Shown: positions 25,507 to 33,752, counted from the first letter of the stretch. The stretch is 64,000 nt of DNA from an uncultured Hyphomicrobiales bacterium (GCA_903847605.1 CAINED010000044.1:62001-126000), one strand, 5' to 3'. A program made the numbers and translations. Notes: generated by a model not told the origin, from the sequence alone.

Positions 25507-25968
25507 ATGAATGTAAGAGGTATAAAATTCATAGCTGCGGTCGCGGGTATCGCGCTGCTATACGCCGGCGCGTCGTTAGCGCATCAGAGCGAAACAGGGC
25601 GTCCCGGTGTCGCGGCGAAGGCGAACCGCACCATCAAGATCGAGATGCACGAGGGCGAAGGCAAGATGAGCTATTCGCCGTCCGAGATTCGCATCAAGCG
25701 CGGACAGACCGTCCGCTTCCAGGTTGTCAATCACGGCGCGCTGGACCACGAACTGGTGATCGACACCATCGCTGGAAACCAGAAACACAAGCTCGAAATG
25801 GAAAAGCATCCGGACATGGAGCACGACGACCCCAATGCCATCAGGCTCAAGCCGCACAAGGACGGAACGATCGTCTGGCAATTCACGCGCCGGGGAACCT
25901 TCGAATATGCCTGCCTTATTCCAGGCCATTATGATGCCGGAATGAAGGGTAAGATCATCGTGGAATGA
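25507..25968 (+). CDS. exported cupredoxin-like copper protein
   Basis: A 153-residue exported blue-copper-type protein. It has a signal peptide ending AGASLA, then VNHGALDHELVI (first His ligand) and the closing loop CLIPGHYDAGM with the Cys, His and Met ligands. It belongs with the plastocyanin-like cupredoxins that accompany multicopper oxidases. GAGGAGG precedes the ATG, 14 bp after the oxidase stop. Its stop overlaps the beginning of the CusF-like leader region. It probably passes electrons or copper to the oxidase. Confidence 0.85.
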   Translation: MNVRGIKFIAAVAGIALLYAGASLAHQSETGRPGVAAKANRTIKIEMHEGEGKMSYSPSEIRIKRGQTVRFQVVNHGALDHELVIDTIAGNQKHKLEMEKHPDMEHDDPNAIRLKPHKDGTIVWQFTRRGTFEYACLIPGHYDAGMKGKIIVE

Positions 25969-25985
25969 AACAAAAGGAGATGGCC

Positions 25986-26276
25986 ATGAGGAAATCGACT
26001 CCCGCAATTGCCGGCGCGCTGATTGCCATTGCATTTGCTTCCGCGGCGCAGGCGCAGTCGTCGACCGGAACTGTCAAGAAAGTCGATGCTGACGCGCAGA
26101 AGATTACCATCGATCACGGTCCGATCAAGAATCTGAACATGGAGGGGATGACGATGGTCTTCCGGGTCGCCGATCCCGCCATGCTGAAACAGGTGAAAGC
26201 CGGCGATCGCATTCGCTTCGACGCGGATCGGGTCAATGGAGCCTATACCGTGATCAAGATGACAAAAGGGCGCTAG
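25986..26276 (+). CDS. CusF-like periplasmic copper-binding protein
   Basis: A 96-residue exported protein with a CusF-fold core: GTVKKVDADAQKITIDHGPI followed by MEGMTMVFRV. In E. coli CusF the copper site uses His36, Trp44, Met47 and Met49. Here the His and both Met are present, but the position of the copper-capping Trp is Met (NMEGMTM instead of NWPEMTM). The start at 25986 is favoured by AAAGGAG; an ATG at 25980 would be too close. It is the last gene of the copper cassette. Confidence 0.85.
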   Translation: MRKSTPAIAGALIAIAFASAAQAQSSTGTVKKVDADAQKITIDHGPIKNLNMEGMTMVFRVADPAMLKQVKAGDRIRFDADRVNGAYTVIKMTKGR

Positions 26277-26282
26277 ATCAGA

Positions 26283-26312
26283 GCTCGATTAAACGGAATC
26301 GTTTAATCGAGC
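26283..26312. terminator. 13-bp perfect hairpin after the copper cassette
   Basis: A perfect 13-bp inverted repeat (26283-26295 with 26300-26312) has a GAAT loop and begins 6 bp after the CusF-like stop codon. It has no long T run on either side, so it is a possible transcript end or RNA-stabilising stem. It directly abuts a second palindromic element at 26337-26389. Confidence 0.55.
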
Positions 26313-26336
26313 ATAAGCTGATCGATTCCAATAATT

Positions 26337-26389
26337 TATAGCATCGCTTTCGCGAAAAATCGGTATCCACTTTTTCGCGCGATGCTATA
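26337..26389. repeat. palindromic intergenic repeat of Rhizobiales type
   Basis: Arms TATAGCATCG (26337-26346) and CGATGCTATA (26380-26389) flank an inner stem CGCGAAAAA (26351-26359) with TTTTTCGCG (26371-26379), with a 4-nt bulge on the left arm. The 11-nt loop TCGGTATCCAC is a motif I associate with abundant Rhizobiales repeats containing 'GTGGATACCG'. It is therefore probably one copy of a dispersed family. It also lies between two plus-strand genes and could form a strong RNA stem. Confidence 0.65.
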
Positions 26390-26433
26390 GACCCGTATTG
26401 CGACCGGGCGGGATATCGCGATAGCTTGGCGGC

Positions 26434-27051
26434 ATGTGGAAGATTTGTCGCCATCGCCTTTTTGCAAGCTTTATGTTGGCCGCAGCCTGCTGGCTCTTCG
26501 CCATCATGCCCGCCTCCGCGATCGTTCTCATCGAACGCGGCAACGGCCATGCGGAATTGCGCGGCCGCTTCGATACCGACGACGAAAAGGTCTTTCAGGA
26601 ATTTCTGGCCCGCCCGCGCGCGCAAAGAATTCGCGTACTTTGGCTGCACTCTCCCGGCGGTATTCTCTCGTCGGGACTCGCGATAGGCCGGATCGTTCGC
26701 CGTTCCGGCATTGCGACCGCAGTCGACGGCGCCAAGGCCTATTGCGACAGCGCCTGTACGCTCGTCTTCGTTGCCGGCGCGCGACGCCATTACGTGAACG
26801 GGCAGGGCGTTATGGAAGGGCAGGCCTCGCTCACCGGGCTCGGCTTCCACGGCTCCTTCACGAGGGGCAACGCGATCAATCCGGCCATGCGCAGCGACAG
26901 GGGCACGCGCGAGATGACGGCCTTCTACCGCGCCATGGGCGTTTCCGGGGCTGTCGATCTGATGCAGCGCGCCGCCATCTCGACGCTCTATCGCCCTAAC
27001 GGCGCGACGGCGCTGCGATTGCGCATCGCGACGACGCTTGTTGCGCCGTAG
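26434..27051 (+). CDS. exported ClpP-fold-like protein (COG3904 type)
   Basis: A 205-residue exported protein with signal peptide MWKICRHRLFASFMLAAACWLF. The core reads WLHSPGGILSSGLAIGRIVR followed by AKAYCDSACTLVFVAGA. This matches predicted periplasmic proteins with a ClpP/crotonase-like fold (COG3904), in which the SxGG loop and the Ser/Cys of DSACT would sit near an active site. Activity is unproven for the family. It is monocistronic and converges on the YCII gene. The start has no strong ribosome site. Confidence 0.7.
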   Translation: MWKICRHRLFASFMLAAACWLFAIMPASAIVLIERGNGHAELRGRFDTDDEKVFQEFLARPRAQRIRVLWLHSPGGILSSGLAIGRIVRRSGIATAVDGAKAYCDSACTLVFVAGARRHYVNGQGVMEGQASLTGLGFHGSFTRGNAINPAMRSDRGTREMTAFYRAMGVSGAVDLMQRAAISTLYRPNGATALRLRIATTLVAP

Positions 27052-27056
27052 CGGGG

Positions 27057-27413
27057 CTAATTCATTTCCACTCTGCCTTCGGCAATGTTGAGCTTGATCG
27101 TGAGGCTGCCCTCGCTGCGCCGCCAGGGCTGGATCTGATAGTCGCGGAAGCCTGCGCGGTAATAGGGATCGGCCTGTGCAATCGCATCGGCCTCTGCGCG
27201 CGAGTTCACGCGCAGAACGAACATGCCGCGGCCGTCCGGCTTGCCGTCATCGTCGAGGAAAGGCCCCGCCTGTAGCAGGCGGCCGTCCTTTTCCAGCGAC
27301 TTGACGTACGCAATATGCTCGGGATGGATGGCGCGGCGGTCTCCGGCTGCCTCTTTTGGCAGCCAGAAGATGATATAATAGATCCGTCCCGCCAGCTGAG
27401 ATGCGCCGCTCAC
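27057..27413 (-). CDS. YCII-family protein
   Basis: A predicted 118-residue protein of the YCII fold (IYYIIFWLPKE, HIAYVKSLEKDGRLLQAGPFLDDDG, FVLRVNSRAEADAIAQADPYYRAG). The conserved His-Asp pair expected of YCII proteins corresponds to HIAYV and QADPY. Related proteins include dehydrochlorinases and muconolactone isomerase-like enzymes. A GTG start at 27413 overlaps the upstream VOC gene's stop by 4 bp, so translation is coupled. That links it to ring-cleavage chemistry. Confidence 0.75.
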   Translation of the reverse strand: MSGASQLAGRIYYIIFWLPKEAAGDRRAIHPEHIAYVKSLEKDGRLLQAGPFLDDDGKPDGRGMFVLRVNSRAEADAIAQADPYYRAGFRDYQIQPWRRSEGSLTIKLNIAEGRVEMN

Positions 27414-28357
27414 GCGGTGGCCAGCTTCTTCGAAATAACATCGTCGCACTTGGCGTTGCGGTCCTCGATATCCTTGCCGGACATCGAATAGCGCAGCCAA
27501 TCCTTCGGCACGGTCTTGTCGCCGGCCCAGGCGCAGGGCTTCAGCGGCAGGCTCGTCCAGTAATCGCCGCCATGTGATTCATAAGTATCGTCCACCTGAT
27601 CGACATCGGTCGTGTATTCGATGGTGAAGCCGTTCGGATCCACGAAATAGGCGAAGATGTTGCGGCCGGGCCCGGCGTGCTTGCCGACGCCCCAGCCGAC
27701 TTCCTGATCGGCGAGTTTCATGCGGCCGACGCCTTCCATCAGGCTTTGCACGTTCGTCATCTCGAAGGCCGCGTGATTGAAGGACGGGCCCTGCGATTGC
27801 GCGAAAGCGATGGCGTGGTGGTTGGCCGAGCAGCGGATGAAGTTCATGAAGCCGTTGCAGTCGGAAAACTTGAAGCCCAGCACATCGAAGAAGAAGCGCA
27901 TCTGCGTCTCCTGATCCGCCGAGTTCAATACGACGTGGTTCAGCACCGTCGGACGGCCTTCGTCGCCGAGCGCCTTGTCATGCGAGATCACATCGTTGGA
28001 GATGCGCAGCAGATGGCCTTCGGGGGTTTTCAATTCGAAGCCGTAACCGCCGCCGGATTCCTTCGACAACGCGTGAGGGGCGCTGACAACGTCGCAGGCC
28101 ATCGACTTGGCGCGCGCGTGCAACGCATCGACAGCATAGCGATCCGGCGCGGCAAAATTCACCGCGACGAGTCCGGCGCGCGGCTTCTCGTGCAGCGTGA
28201 GGATGTGATGTTCCTTGCCCGCGCCGCGCATGTAAAGCTTGCCATCGCTACGGCTCACCTCTTCCAGCGCCCAGGCCTTCTTGTAGAAAGCTGCGCTTTC
28301 GTCGAGATCGAAGACCGCGAATTCGAGCCCGCGCAAACCCGTCACCCGTGCGTTCAT
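27410..28357 (-). CDS. VOC-family extradiol ring-cleavage dioxygenase-like protein (tandem copy B)
   Basis: A predicted 315-residue two-module VOC protein with extradiol dioxygenase architecture. In the C-terminal module, likely metal ligands are His in LNHVVLNS, His in FNHAAFEM and Glu in FTIEYTTDVDQVDD. The N-terminal module (LRGLEFAVFDLDESAAFYKKAW) is the degenerate one, as usual. I start at the ATG at 28357, which is well spaced from AGGGAG. A paralog precedes it at 28589-29557, and the YCII gene follows with overlap. The substrate is probably a catechol-like ring or a similar diol. Confidence 0.8.
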   Translation of the reverse strand: MNARVTGLRGLEFAVFDLDESAAFYKKAWALEEVSRSDGKLYMRGAGKEHHILTLHEKPRAGLVAVNFAAPDRYAVDALHARAKSMACDVVSAPHALSKESGGGYGFELKTPEGHLLRISNDVISHDKALGDEGRPTVLNHVVLNSADQETQMRFFFDVLGFKFSDCNGFMNFIRCSANHHAIAFAQSQGPSFNHAAFEMTNVQSLMEGVGRMKLADQEVGWGVGKHAGPGRNIFAYFVDPNGFTIEYTTDVDQVDDTYESHGGDYWTSLPLKPCAWAGDKTVPKDWLRYSMSGKDIEDRNAKCDDVISKKLATA

Positions 28358-28480
28358 GTTCATGCTCCCTGTCTGGCCGTCGTGTCCGGCGCTCGGGCGC
28401 AATCATAGGCGAAAGCGCCGTGGCCGCAAAGCGAACCGGCGCATCGTCAGGCGTTTCATCGGTCAAACGTGCGGGCAAAG

Positions 28481-28527
28481 AAAAAGCCGCAGGCAACGGG
28501 CGAGCTTGGCTCGCATGTGCCTGCGGC
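28481..28527 (-). terminator. Rho-independent terminator between the tandem VOC genes
   Basis: A 10-bp inverted repeat (GCCGCAGGCA at 28486-28495 with 28518-28527) contains an inner stem CGAGC/GCTCG. On the minus strand it is followed by TTTTTC. It would end the transcript of the upstream copy (28589-29557), so the two VOC paralogs are probably separately transcribed. Confidence 0.75.
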
Positions 28528-28588
28528 AGTAGTCCGGCGGGGAGGGTTGCCGGAGGTATTCGTGTCGCCGCCGGTAATGGCGGGAAAT

Positions 28589-29557
28589 TCAGGCGACCTC
28601 CTTCGCTTGCGAGGTCATGGCGGCGGAAATGATGTCATCACACCGGGCGTCGTGCTCGGCGTTGAGGACGCCGGTGCGGGCCTTGGCGAGAACCGGCGAG
28701 CGCTGCGTGCAGAGGCCCCAGGCGTCCGGTCCGTAACGGCGGTTGCCGGCCCACCAGGCAGCGCTGCGCTGCGGATATGTGGCGTCGTCTACCTGCTCCA
28801 TATCGGTGGTGTATTCGCAAGCGAAACCATTGGGCTCGACGAAGAAACTGAAAACGTTGTTGCCCGGCCCGCTGTGGCGGCCGATCCCCCATTCGAGCTT
28901 GTGGCCCTTTTGGCTCATGCGGCCTGCGGCATACATCAGCGCGTCGAGATCGGGCAGTTCGAAGGCCATGTGATGCAGGCCAACGCCCGCTTCGCGCGCC
29001 AGCGCGACGGAATGATGGTCGCCCGCGCAACGCAGGAAATCGATTCCGTCGGTCCGGTCGGACAGGCGGAAACCGAGGAGGTCGCGGAAGAACGCCTCCG
29101 TCGCGGCCTGATCGGAGGAGCGCAGCACGACATGCGAGAATTTCTGCGGCCGGGTGCGGTCGGCGATCGCGGCTTCGTGCTGCTTCACGTCGCAGGAAAC
29201 CGTGACCTTGACACCATCGGGACCCGCCACGGCGAAACCGTATCCGCCGCCTGTGAGGGCGGGCAGGGCGCCCGGCGCGTCCAGAACTCGGATGCCCAGC
29301 GCCCGGGCGCGCTCGTACAGCGCATCGACAGTCGCCTTGTCGGTGGCGGCAGCGTGAATGGTCCGGAGTGAGGTCCTTCCGGATTGCCGGAGAGTCAGGG
29401 CCTGATGGTCGCGGCCGGTGGCGCGCAGATGGATCGCATCGGCTTCGCGTGAGACGGGCAAAAGGCCCCAGGCGTCCTCATAGAACCGGGCGCTGGCGGC
29501 AACATCGCGAACGCCGAGTTCTATGCCTCGCACTGCGTTGACGGATGGCTGCGCCAT
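28589..29557 (-). CDS. VOC-family extradiol ring-cleavage dioxygenase-like protein (tandem copy A)
   Basis: This 322-residue paralog of the downstream VOC gene has the same order of motifs: VRGIELGVRDVAASARFYEDAW, FSHVVLRSSDQAATEAFF (His ligand), LHHMAFELPD (His ligand) and FACEYTTDMEQVDD (Glu ligand). The C-terminal tail of both copies ends with a CDDIIS/CDDVIS motif, which supports duplication. GAGGAATCACC precedes the ATG. Ring-cleavage activity is likely from the ligand set. The substrate is not predictable. Confidence 0.8.
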   Translation of the reverse strand: MAQPSVNAVRGIELGVRDVAASARFYEDAWGLLPVSREADAIHLRATGRDHQALTLRQSGRTSLRTIHAAATDKATVDALYERARALGIRVLDAPGALPALTGGGYGFAVAGPDGVKVTVSCDVKQHEAAIADRTRPQKFSHVVLRSSDQAATEAFFRDLLGFRLSDRTDGIDFLRCAGDHHSVALAREAGVGLHHMAFELPDLDALMYAAGRMSQKGHKLEWGIGRHSGPGNNVFSFFVEPNGFACEYTTDMEQVDDATYPQRSAAWWAGNRRYGPDAWGLCTQRSPVLAKARTGVLNAEHDARCDDIISAAMTSQAKEVA

Positions 29558-29681
29558 GGTGATTCCTCGCCCCTTTCTTGAGGATCAATCTAGGCCGCAG
29601 CCGTGGCCTCACTTTGATCTGGCTCAAGAAAAGCGTGCGTGTGCACCTTTGTCGCAGCGGCGTGCTCGCAAGGGTGTGGCC

Positions 29682-30716
29682 TTACTTGCCTTCGGCGATG
29701 GCGTTGGTGCGCGCCACGATTTCAGGCGAGGTCGCGACGATCTCGCCGATATAGGCTGCCAGTTTTTCGCCGGACATCGGCTCGATGTCCGCGCCGCGCT
29801 TCTTTGCATCGGCGAGAAACGTCTCGTCGGCGAGCATGGCATCGAACGCCTTGCGCAGGATGGCGAGCGCTTCCGGCGCCATGTCCGGTGGGCCGGCGAA
29901 GGCGCGCCCGATGGTCGACAGGGCGACCATGAATTTCAGGATCGCGCGAGCCTCGGCGTTATCAGCAAGTTCGACCACATTCGGTACCTTGGGGAGGGCG
30001 GCGTGGCGGAAGTCGGAATACTGCACGACGACTTTTACCGTGCCGGCATCGAGCCAGGGCTTCAACTGATCGTTGAACAGCGTCGCCGGAGATATGCCGG
30101 CCTGCACCTCGCCGCGTTCCATGGCGATGCGCACATCGTTGCCGCCGGGATAGCCGCCGATGATCTTCCATTTCGCGCCGAGCAGGACATTCATGGCCCG
30201 CGGCAAGTCATTGTGTGTGCCGCCGGCACCGACCGCGCCTGTGACGACCTCGCGCTGGCGCAATTCAGCGAAGTTCGAAACATTCGCTGTATGCCAGACC
30301 ATATGCACGGGGACGTTCGACGTGGCGCGCACGATATAGCTGAAGCGGCGCGCATCGTAGCGAACGCCCGGCTTGTTGCGCGCCTGATCGGTCGCGATGT
30401 CTTGTGAGATGACGCTGACGGTTGTCCCGTCTTTCGGCGCGACGGAATAGAGGTGATTGAGCGCCACCAGTCCTGAACCGCCGGGCATGAAGGACACGGC
30501 GACCGAGGGCTTGCCGGGAATGAAGCGTTCGAGATGCGTTGCTGCCAGATGCCCGTAAAGGCCGTAGCCGCTGGCGAGCGAATTGGTCGGCACGGTGATG
30601 CGGATCGTCTTACCCGCGTAATAGTCTTGCGCGCTTGCTGCAGAAGCTGACACGATGGCGAGCGCGATGGCGAGCGCGATGGCGGCGACTGTCCTCATGA
30701 CGCTTGTGCCTTTCAT
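29682..30716 (-). CDS. TctC/Bug-like periplasmic receptor
   Basis: A receptor of about 344 residues. The leader MRTVAAIALAIALA with a cleavage site after ASAQ is preceded by an extra MKGTSV if translation begins at the ATG at 30716. That ATG overlaps the arylsulfotransferase stop codon (ATGA), so coupling is likely; the ATG at 30698 is the alternative. Family motifs are YAGKTIRITVPTNSLASGYG, FMPGGSGLVALNHLY and APKDGT. It belongs to the same subfamily as the receptors at 48101 and 58308. It ends the minus-strand transport/sulfotransfer block. Confidence 0.85.
   Translation of the reverse strand: MKGTSVMRTVAAIALAIALAIVSASAASAQDYYAGKTIRITVPTNSLASGYGLYGHLAATHLERFIPGKPSVAVSFMPGGSGLVALNHLYSVAPKDGTTVSVISQDIATDQARNKPGVRYDARRFSYIVRATSNVPVHMVWHTANVSNFAELRQREVVTGAVGAGGTHNDLPRAMNVLLGAKWKIIGGYPGGNDVRIAMERGEVQAGISPATLFNDQLKPWLDAGTVKVVVQYSDFRHAALPKVPNVVELADNAEARAILKFMVALSTIGRAFAGPPDMAPEALAILRKAFDAMLADETFLADAKKRGADIEPMSGEKLAAYIGEIVATSPEIVARTNAIAEGK
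30654..30689. repeat. 12-bp in-frame tandem repeat in a signal peptide
   Basis: The 12-bp unit GATGGCGAGCGC occurs twice in a row, with a third, diverged copy. On the minus strand it encodes the repeating Ala-Ile-Ala-Leu of the receptor's signal peptide hydrophobic core. Changes in copy number would add or remove four hydrophobic residues without a frameshift. Confidence 0.7.
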
Positions 30717-31963
30717 CCCGGAGCGTGATCCGAACGAAACGCCGAATAGGCCATCGGTTCGGGCGAATTGGAATCGTCGATTTCGAGATCGAAGACGACT
30801 TCCCCTGATGGCGTCACCTCGATCAGGCGCGCGCGGCCAAAGGCGTCGACATTGGAGCCGTAGGGCTTGCCATCCCTGAAACACATGCCGCCGAAAGTGA
30901 TGAACGTATTGCCGGTTTGCGGAAGCCGCCGCGCGCCGCCCTGATAGCAGGCGAAAATGCGCTCTTTCGCATCTTCGCCATATTCCCAGACCTGCCGAAC
31001 GGTCATGGCGTTCGCATCGACTTCGAACTCCACAGCGCGGCTGAAATTCTCGGCGTCGTCGAGCGGTGCTTGGAATGCCGGGGCGCGCCAGTTGCCATTG
31101 TCGAAACACATCACGCGACCCGGCGCGGAGGCGGAACAATCATGCTGGTGAAACTGCCAGCGCGTGCCGGCTTGCGGCGTCAGCAGATATTGCTTCCACG
31201 GATCTTTCCAGCCGTCGGGATTGCCGAGAATCCAGCGCAGCTTTCCGTCGCTGCGGCCGATCTTGATGATGCAGTCCTGATGCCGCACGGAAACGAGCAA
31301 TGTGTCGTCGCTCGCGTCGTATGCCACCGCATTGGCGTGGCTCCAGTCGTGCGCACCGGGAAAGCCCTGCTTGTGCCAATAATTGTCCATCGAGCCGTGG
31401 GTGACGCGCATCGGGTCGAGAATGTCGAACAGGCGATGAGTATGAACGAGCTTTCCGTCGCGCGTCACTTCACGGATGACGTCGCCGACGAGCGTGGCTC
31501 TGGCCCGCGGCGCGGACGCATCCGTGAGGCTCGTCGGCCAATTGTCGAATTCGCGCGACTCCGCGTCGAGGATCAGAAGATTTCCATTCGGTAGCACGTT
31601 GACGGTGTGATGGAGATAATCGACGGGCAGTTCTGTGCTGCCATCCGGTGGCTTCTTGTCCGCGAACTTGCCGCGCGCATGCCAGATGCGCTGCGTCTTG
31701 CCGGTCGCATCGACCTCGTGCAGCAATCCCTGCGCCGATTGCGAGAAGAGGATGCCACCATCCTTCTGCACACGCACGTCTTGTGACGTGCCGTCGAAGC
31801 GCCTGTTGAGCGCAACGTCGCCATTGCGGTCTATGCCGATCAGCCAGCCATAGGGCTGGCGCGTCGGCAATCCGCCGGGCCGGGTGGTGAAATAGATGAT
31901 GCCGGGCTCGCGCTTTGCTGGCGTGCATGATCTCACGCGCATTGGCGGCGATTGAGGTATCAT
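30713..31963 (-). CDS. arylsulfotransferase (ASST)-family protein
   Basis: A 416-residue protein of the arylsulfotransferase fold, a six-bladed propeller. Blade segments include GWLIGIDRNGDVALNRRF, GGILFSQSAQGLLHEVDATG, HDWSHANAVAYDASDDTLLVSVRHQDCIIKI and FHQHDCSASAPG. The His residues in HDWSHAN and HQHDC are candidates for the catalytic His that carries the sulfuryl group. Characterised ASST enzymes are periplasmic and move sulfate between phenols. Here no N-terminal signal peptide is visible. AGGGAGAAATGC precedes the ATG. It lies between the ABC permease gene and a TctC-like receptor gene that overlaps its stop. Confidence 0.75.
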   Translation of the reverse strand: MIPQSPPMRVRSCTPAKREPGIIYFTTRPGGLPTRQPYGWLIGIDRNGDVALNRRFDGTSQDVRVQKDGGILFSQSAQGLLHEVDATGKTQRIWHARGKFADKKPPDGSTELPVDYLHHTVNVLPNGNLLILDAESREFDNWPTSLTDASAPRARATLVGDVIREVTRDGKLVHTHRLFDILDPMRVTHGSMDNYWHKQGFPGAHDWSHANAVAYDASDDTLLVSVRHQDCIIKIGRSDGKLRWILGNPDGWKDPWKQYLLTPQAGTRWQFHQHDCSASAPGRVMCFDNGNWRAPAFQAPLDDAENFSRAVEFEVDANAMTVRQVWEYGEDAKERIFACYQGGARRLPQTGNTFITFGGMCFRDGKPYGSNVDAFGRARLIEVTPSGEVVFDLEIDDSNSPEPMAYSAFRSDHAPG

Positions 31964-32003
31964 GCATTTCTCCCTTTGATATCTTGTTGGCTGTGCGCGT
32001 AGC

Positions 32004-33752
32004 CTATCTGCGGTCGAGGCTGACGCGCTTCTCCAGCCAGCGCAGGAATGTCACGATCACGACAAGCGGTATGATCTGCACCATGCCGAGCGCGCAGACT
32101 GCGCCGTAGCTGCCGCCTTCTTCCCACATCGAGAGGCTGATCGTGCCGAGAACATGCGTGCCCGGACCGATGAGGAAGATGGACGAGGAAAGCTCGCGCA
32201 CCGCCAGCACGAAGATATAGAGCCACGCGGACACCATGACTGGCGCGATCAGCGGCAGCAGCACGCGGCGGAAGAGTTGCCATGTGCCGGCGCCCGCCAT
32301 TTCAGCGGCCTCGTCGAGTTCCTTGTGGATTTGCGTGATGCCGCTCGTCGCAAAGCGCATGCCATAGGGCAGGTAGATCGTCGCATAGGCGATCAGGATG
32401 ATCCAGATCGTGTTGTACGCTCCGATCGGTATCATTAGGTAAGCAAAGAGCACGCTCGCGCCGACGATGATGCCGGGTACCGCGATGGGGCTGAAGGCGA
32501 GCGCATCGATGACCCATCCCCACGGGCTGCGACCGCGTTGCACGATCCATGCCGCGACGAAGGTGAGGAGAACGACGCAGGTCGCCGCCATCATGCCGAG
32601 CAGGATGCTCGTGCGCACGGCATTGGCGAAGACGGGATAGCCGAGAATGTAGTGATAATTGTCGAGCGTCGCAGCCGTCGCCGTCGCGGCGAAGGGCGTC
32701 GCCAGAGTCTTGTAGAAGCTCTGCCAGATGAGAGTGATCAGCGGCAGTCCCAGCGCGATGAAGAACATCAGGCTGATCAGCCCCGTGACGACCCAGCGCC
32801 ACTTGCCGAGATTGACCGGCACGGGCTTGTAACCTTTGCCGGTGATGGTTGCGAAGGCTTCCGCATTCTGGGTGACGCGGCGATAGAAATAGACGGCGAT
32901 CACGCAGACGACGAGCAGGCTCAAAGACAACGCGCTGGCGAGCCCGAACTCCGGCGGCGCCGAGGTCGCGGCGCGATGCACGTCGGTGGTGAACACGTGA
33001 ATGCGCGCGGGCGAGCCGATGATGCGCGGCACTTCGAAACTTTCGATGGCACGGATGAACAACAGCAGCATCGTCGAGAGAATGGCCGGGCGCAGCAACG
33101 GAATGGTGACGCGGAAGAATGTCTGCCGTACGTTGGCGCCGGCCATTTCGCTGGCTTCCTCCATGCGCACGTCGAGCGCGCGGAAGGCAGGCCCCATCAG
33201 GAGATAGGCGAGGGGAAAATAGTGGCTGGACAGCACCCAGATCATCCCGCCCATCGAATAGATGTTGAAAGCGAAGGACGTGCCGGTGAGATTCTGGATC
33301 AGCGTATTCACCCATCCGATCTTCGGGCTGAGCGTCAGTGTCCATGCCATCGTGGTGAGCAGGCCCGGTATCGCAAACGAGATCAGGGCGAGCGCATGAA
33401 AGACTTCGCGGCCCGGCGCATTGGTGCGCTCGACCGCCCATGCGACGGCCGCGCCGAGCAGAAATGTCAGGATCGCGCTGCCGACGCCGAAAACGAACGA
33501 GTTCCAGTAAAGCTCGAAGATGACGGGATCGTTATACGCCCGCACGAAATTATCGAGCGTCGCTGCGCCCGGCCCGAAGCCCGTGTCTTCCGTGAAGGCC
33601 GTGTAGAGCAGTGCGGCGAGCGGGACGAAGACAAGCCATCCGATAATAATTGCGACGACGGCGAAGACGATGCGCCGCGTTTCGAAAAGGCGCGCGAAAA
33701 CGCTGCCGGAATGCAGGCGCGTCAGCGGGCCGGAGGCGGTTTGAACGCTCAT
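32004..33752 (-). CDS. fused two-domain ABC permease, iron(III)/FbpB-type
   Basis: A 582-residue inner-membrane protein with about 12 transmembrane helices, made of two permease domains. Each has the EAA loop that contacts the ATPase: EEASEMAGANVRQTFFRVTIPL in the first half and DEAAEMAGAGTWQLFRRVLLPL in the second. This layout is typical of Fe(III), thiamine and 2-aminoethylphosphonate importers. The binding-protein gene (33781-34833) lies 28 bp upstream on the same strand. The ATP-binding subunit is not in the operon, so an ATPase from elsewhere must drive it. Confidence 0.9.
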   Translation of the reverse strand: MSVQTASGPLTRLHSGSVFARLFETRRIVFAVVAIIIGWLVFVPLAALLYTAFTEDTGFGPGAATLDNFVRAYNDPVIFELYWNSFVFGVGSAILTFLLGAAVAWAVERTNAPGREVFHALALISFAIPGLLTTMAWTLTLSPKIGWVNTLIQNLTGTSFAFNIYSMGGMIWVLSSHYFPLAYLLMGPAFRALDVRMEEASEMAGANVRQTFFRVTIPLLRPAILSTMLLLFIRAIESFEVPRIIGSPARIHVFTTDVHRAATSAPPEFGLASALSLSLLVVCVIAVYFYRRVTQNAEAFATITGKGYKPVPVNLGKWRWVVTGLISLMFFIALGLPLITLIWQSFYKTLATPFAATATAATLDNYHYILGYPVFANAVRTSILLGMMAATCVVLLTFVAAWIVQRGRSPWGWVIDALAFSPIAVPGIIVGASVLFAYLMIPIGAYNTIWIILIAYATIYLPYGMRFATSGITQIHKELDEAAEMAGAGTWQLFRRVLLPLIAPVMVSAWLYIFVLAVRELSSSIFLIGPGTHVLGTISLSMWEEGGSYGAVCALGMVQIIPLVVIVTFLRWLEKRVSLDRR

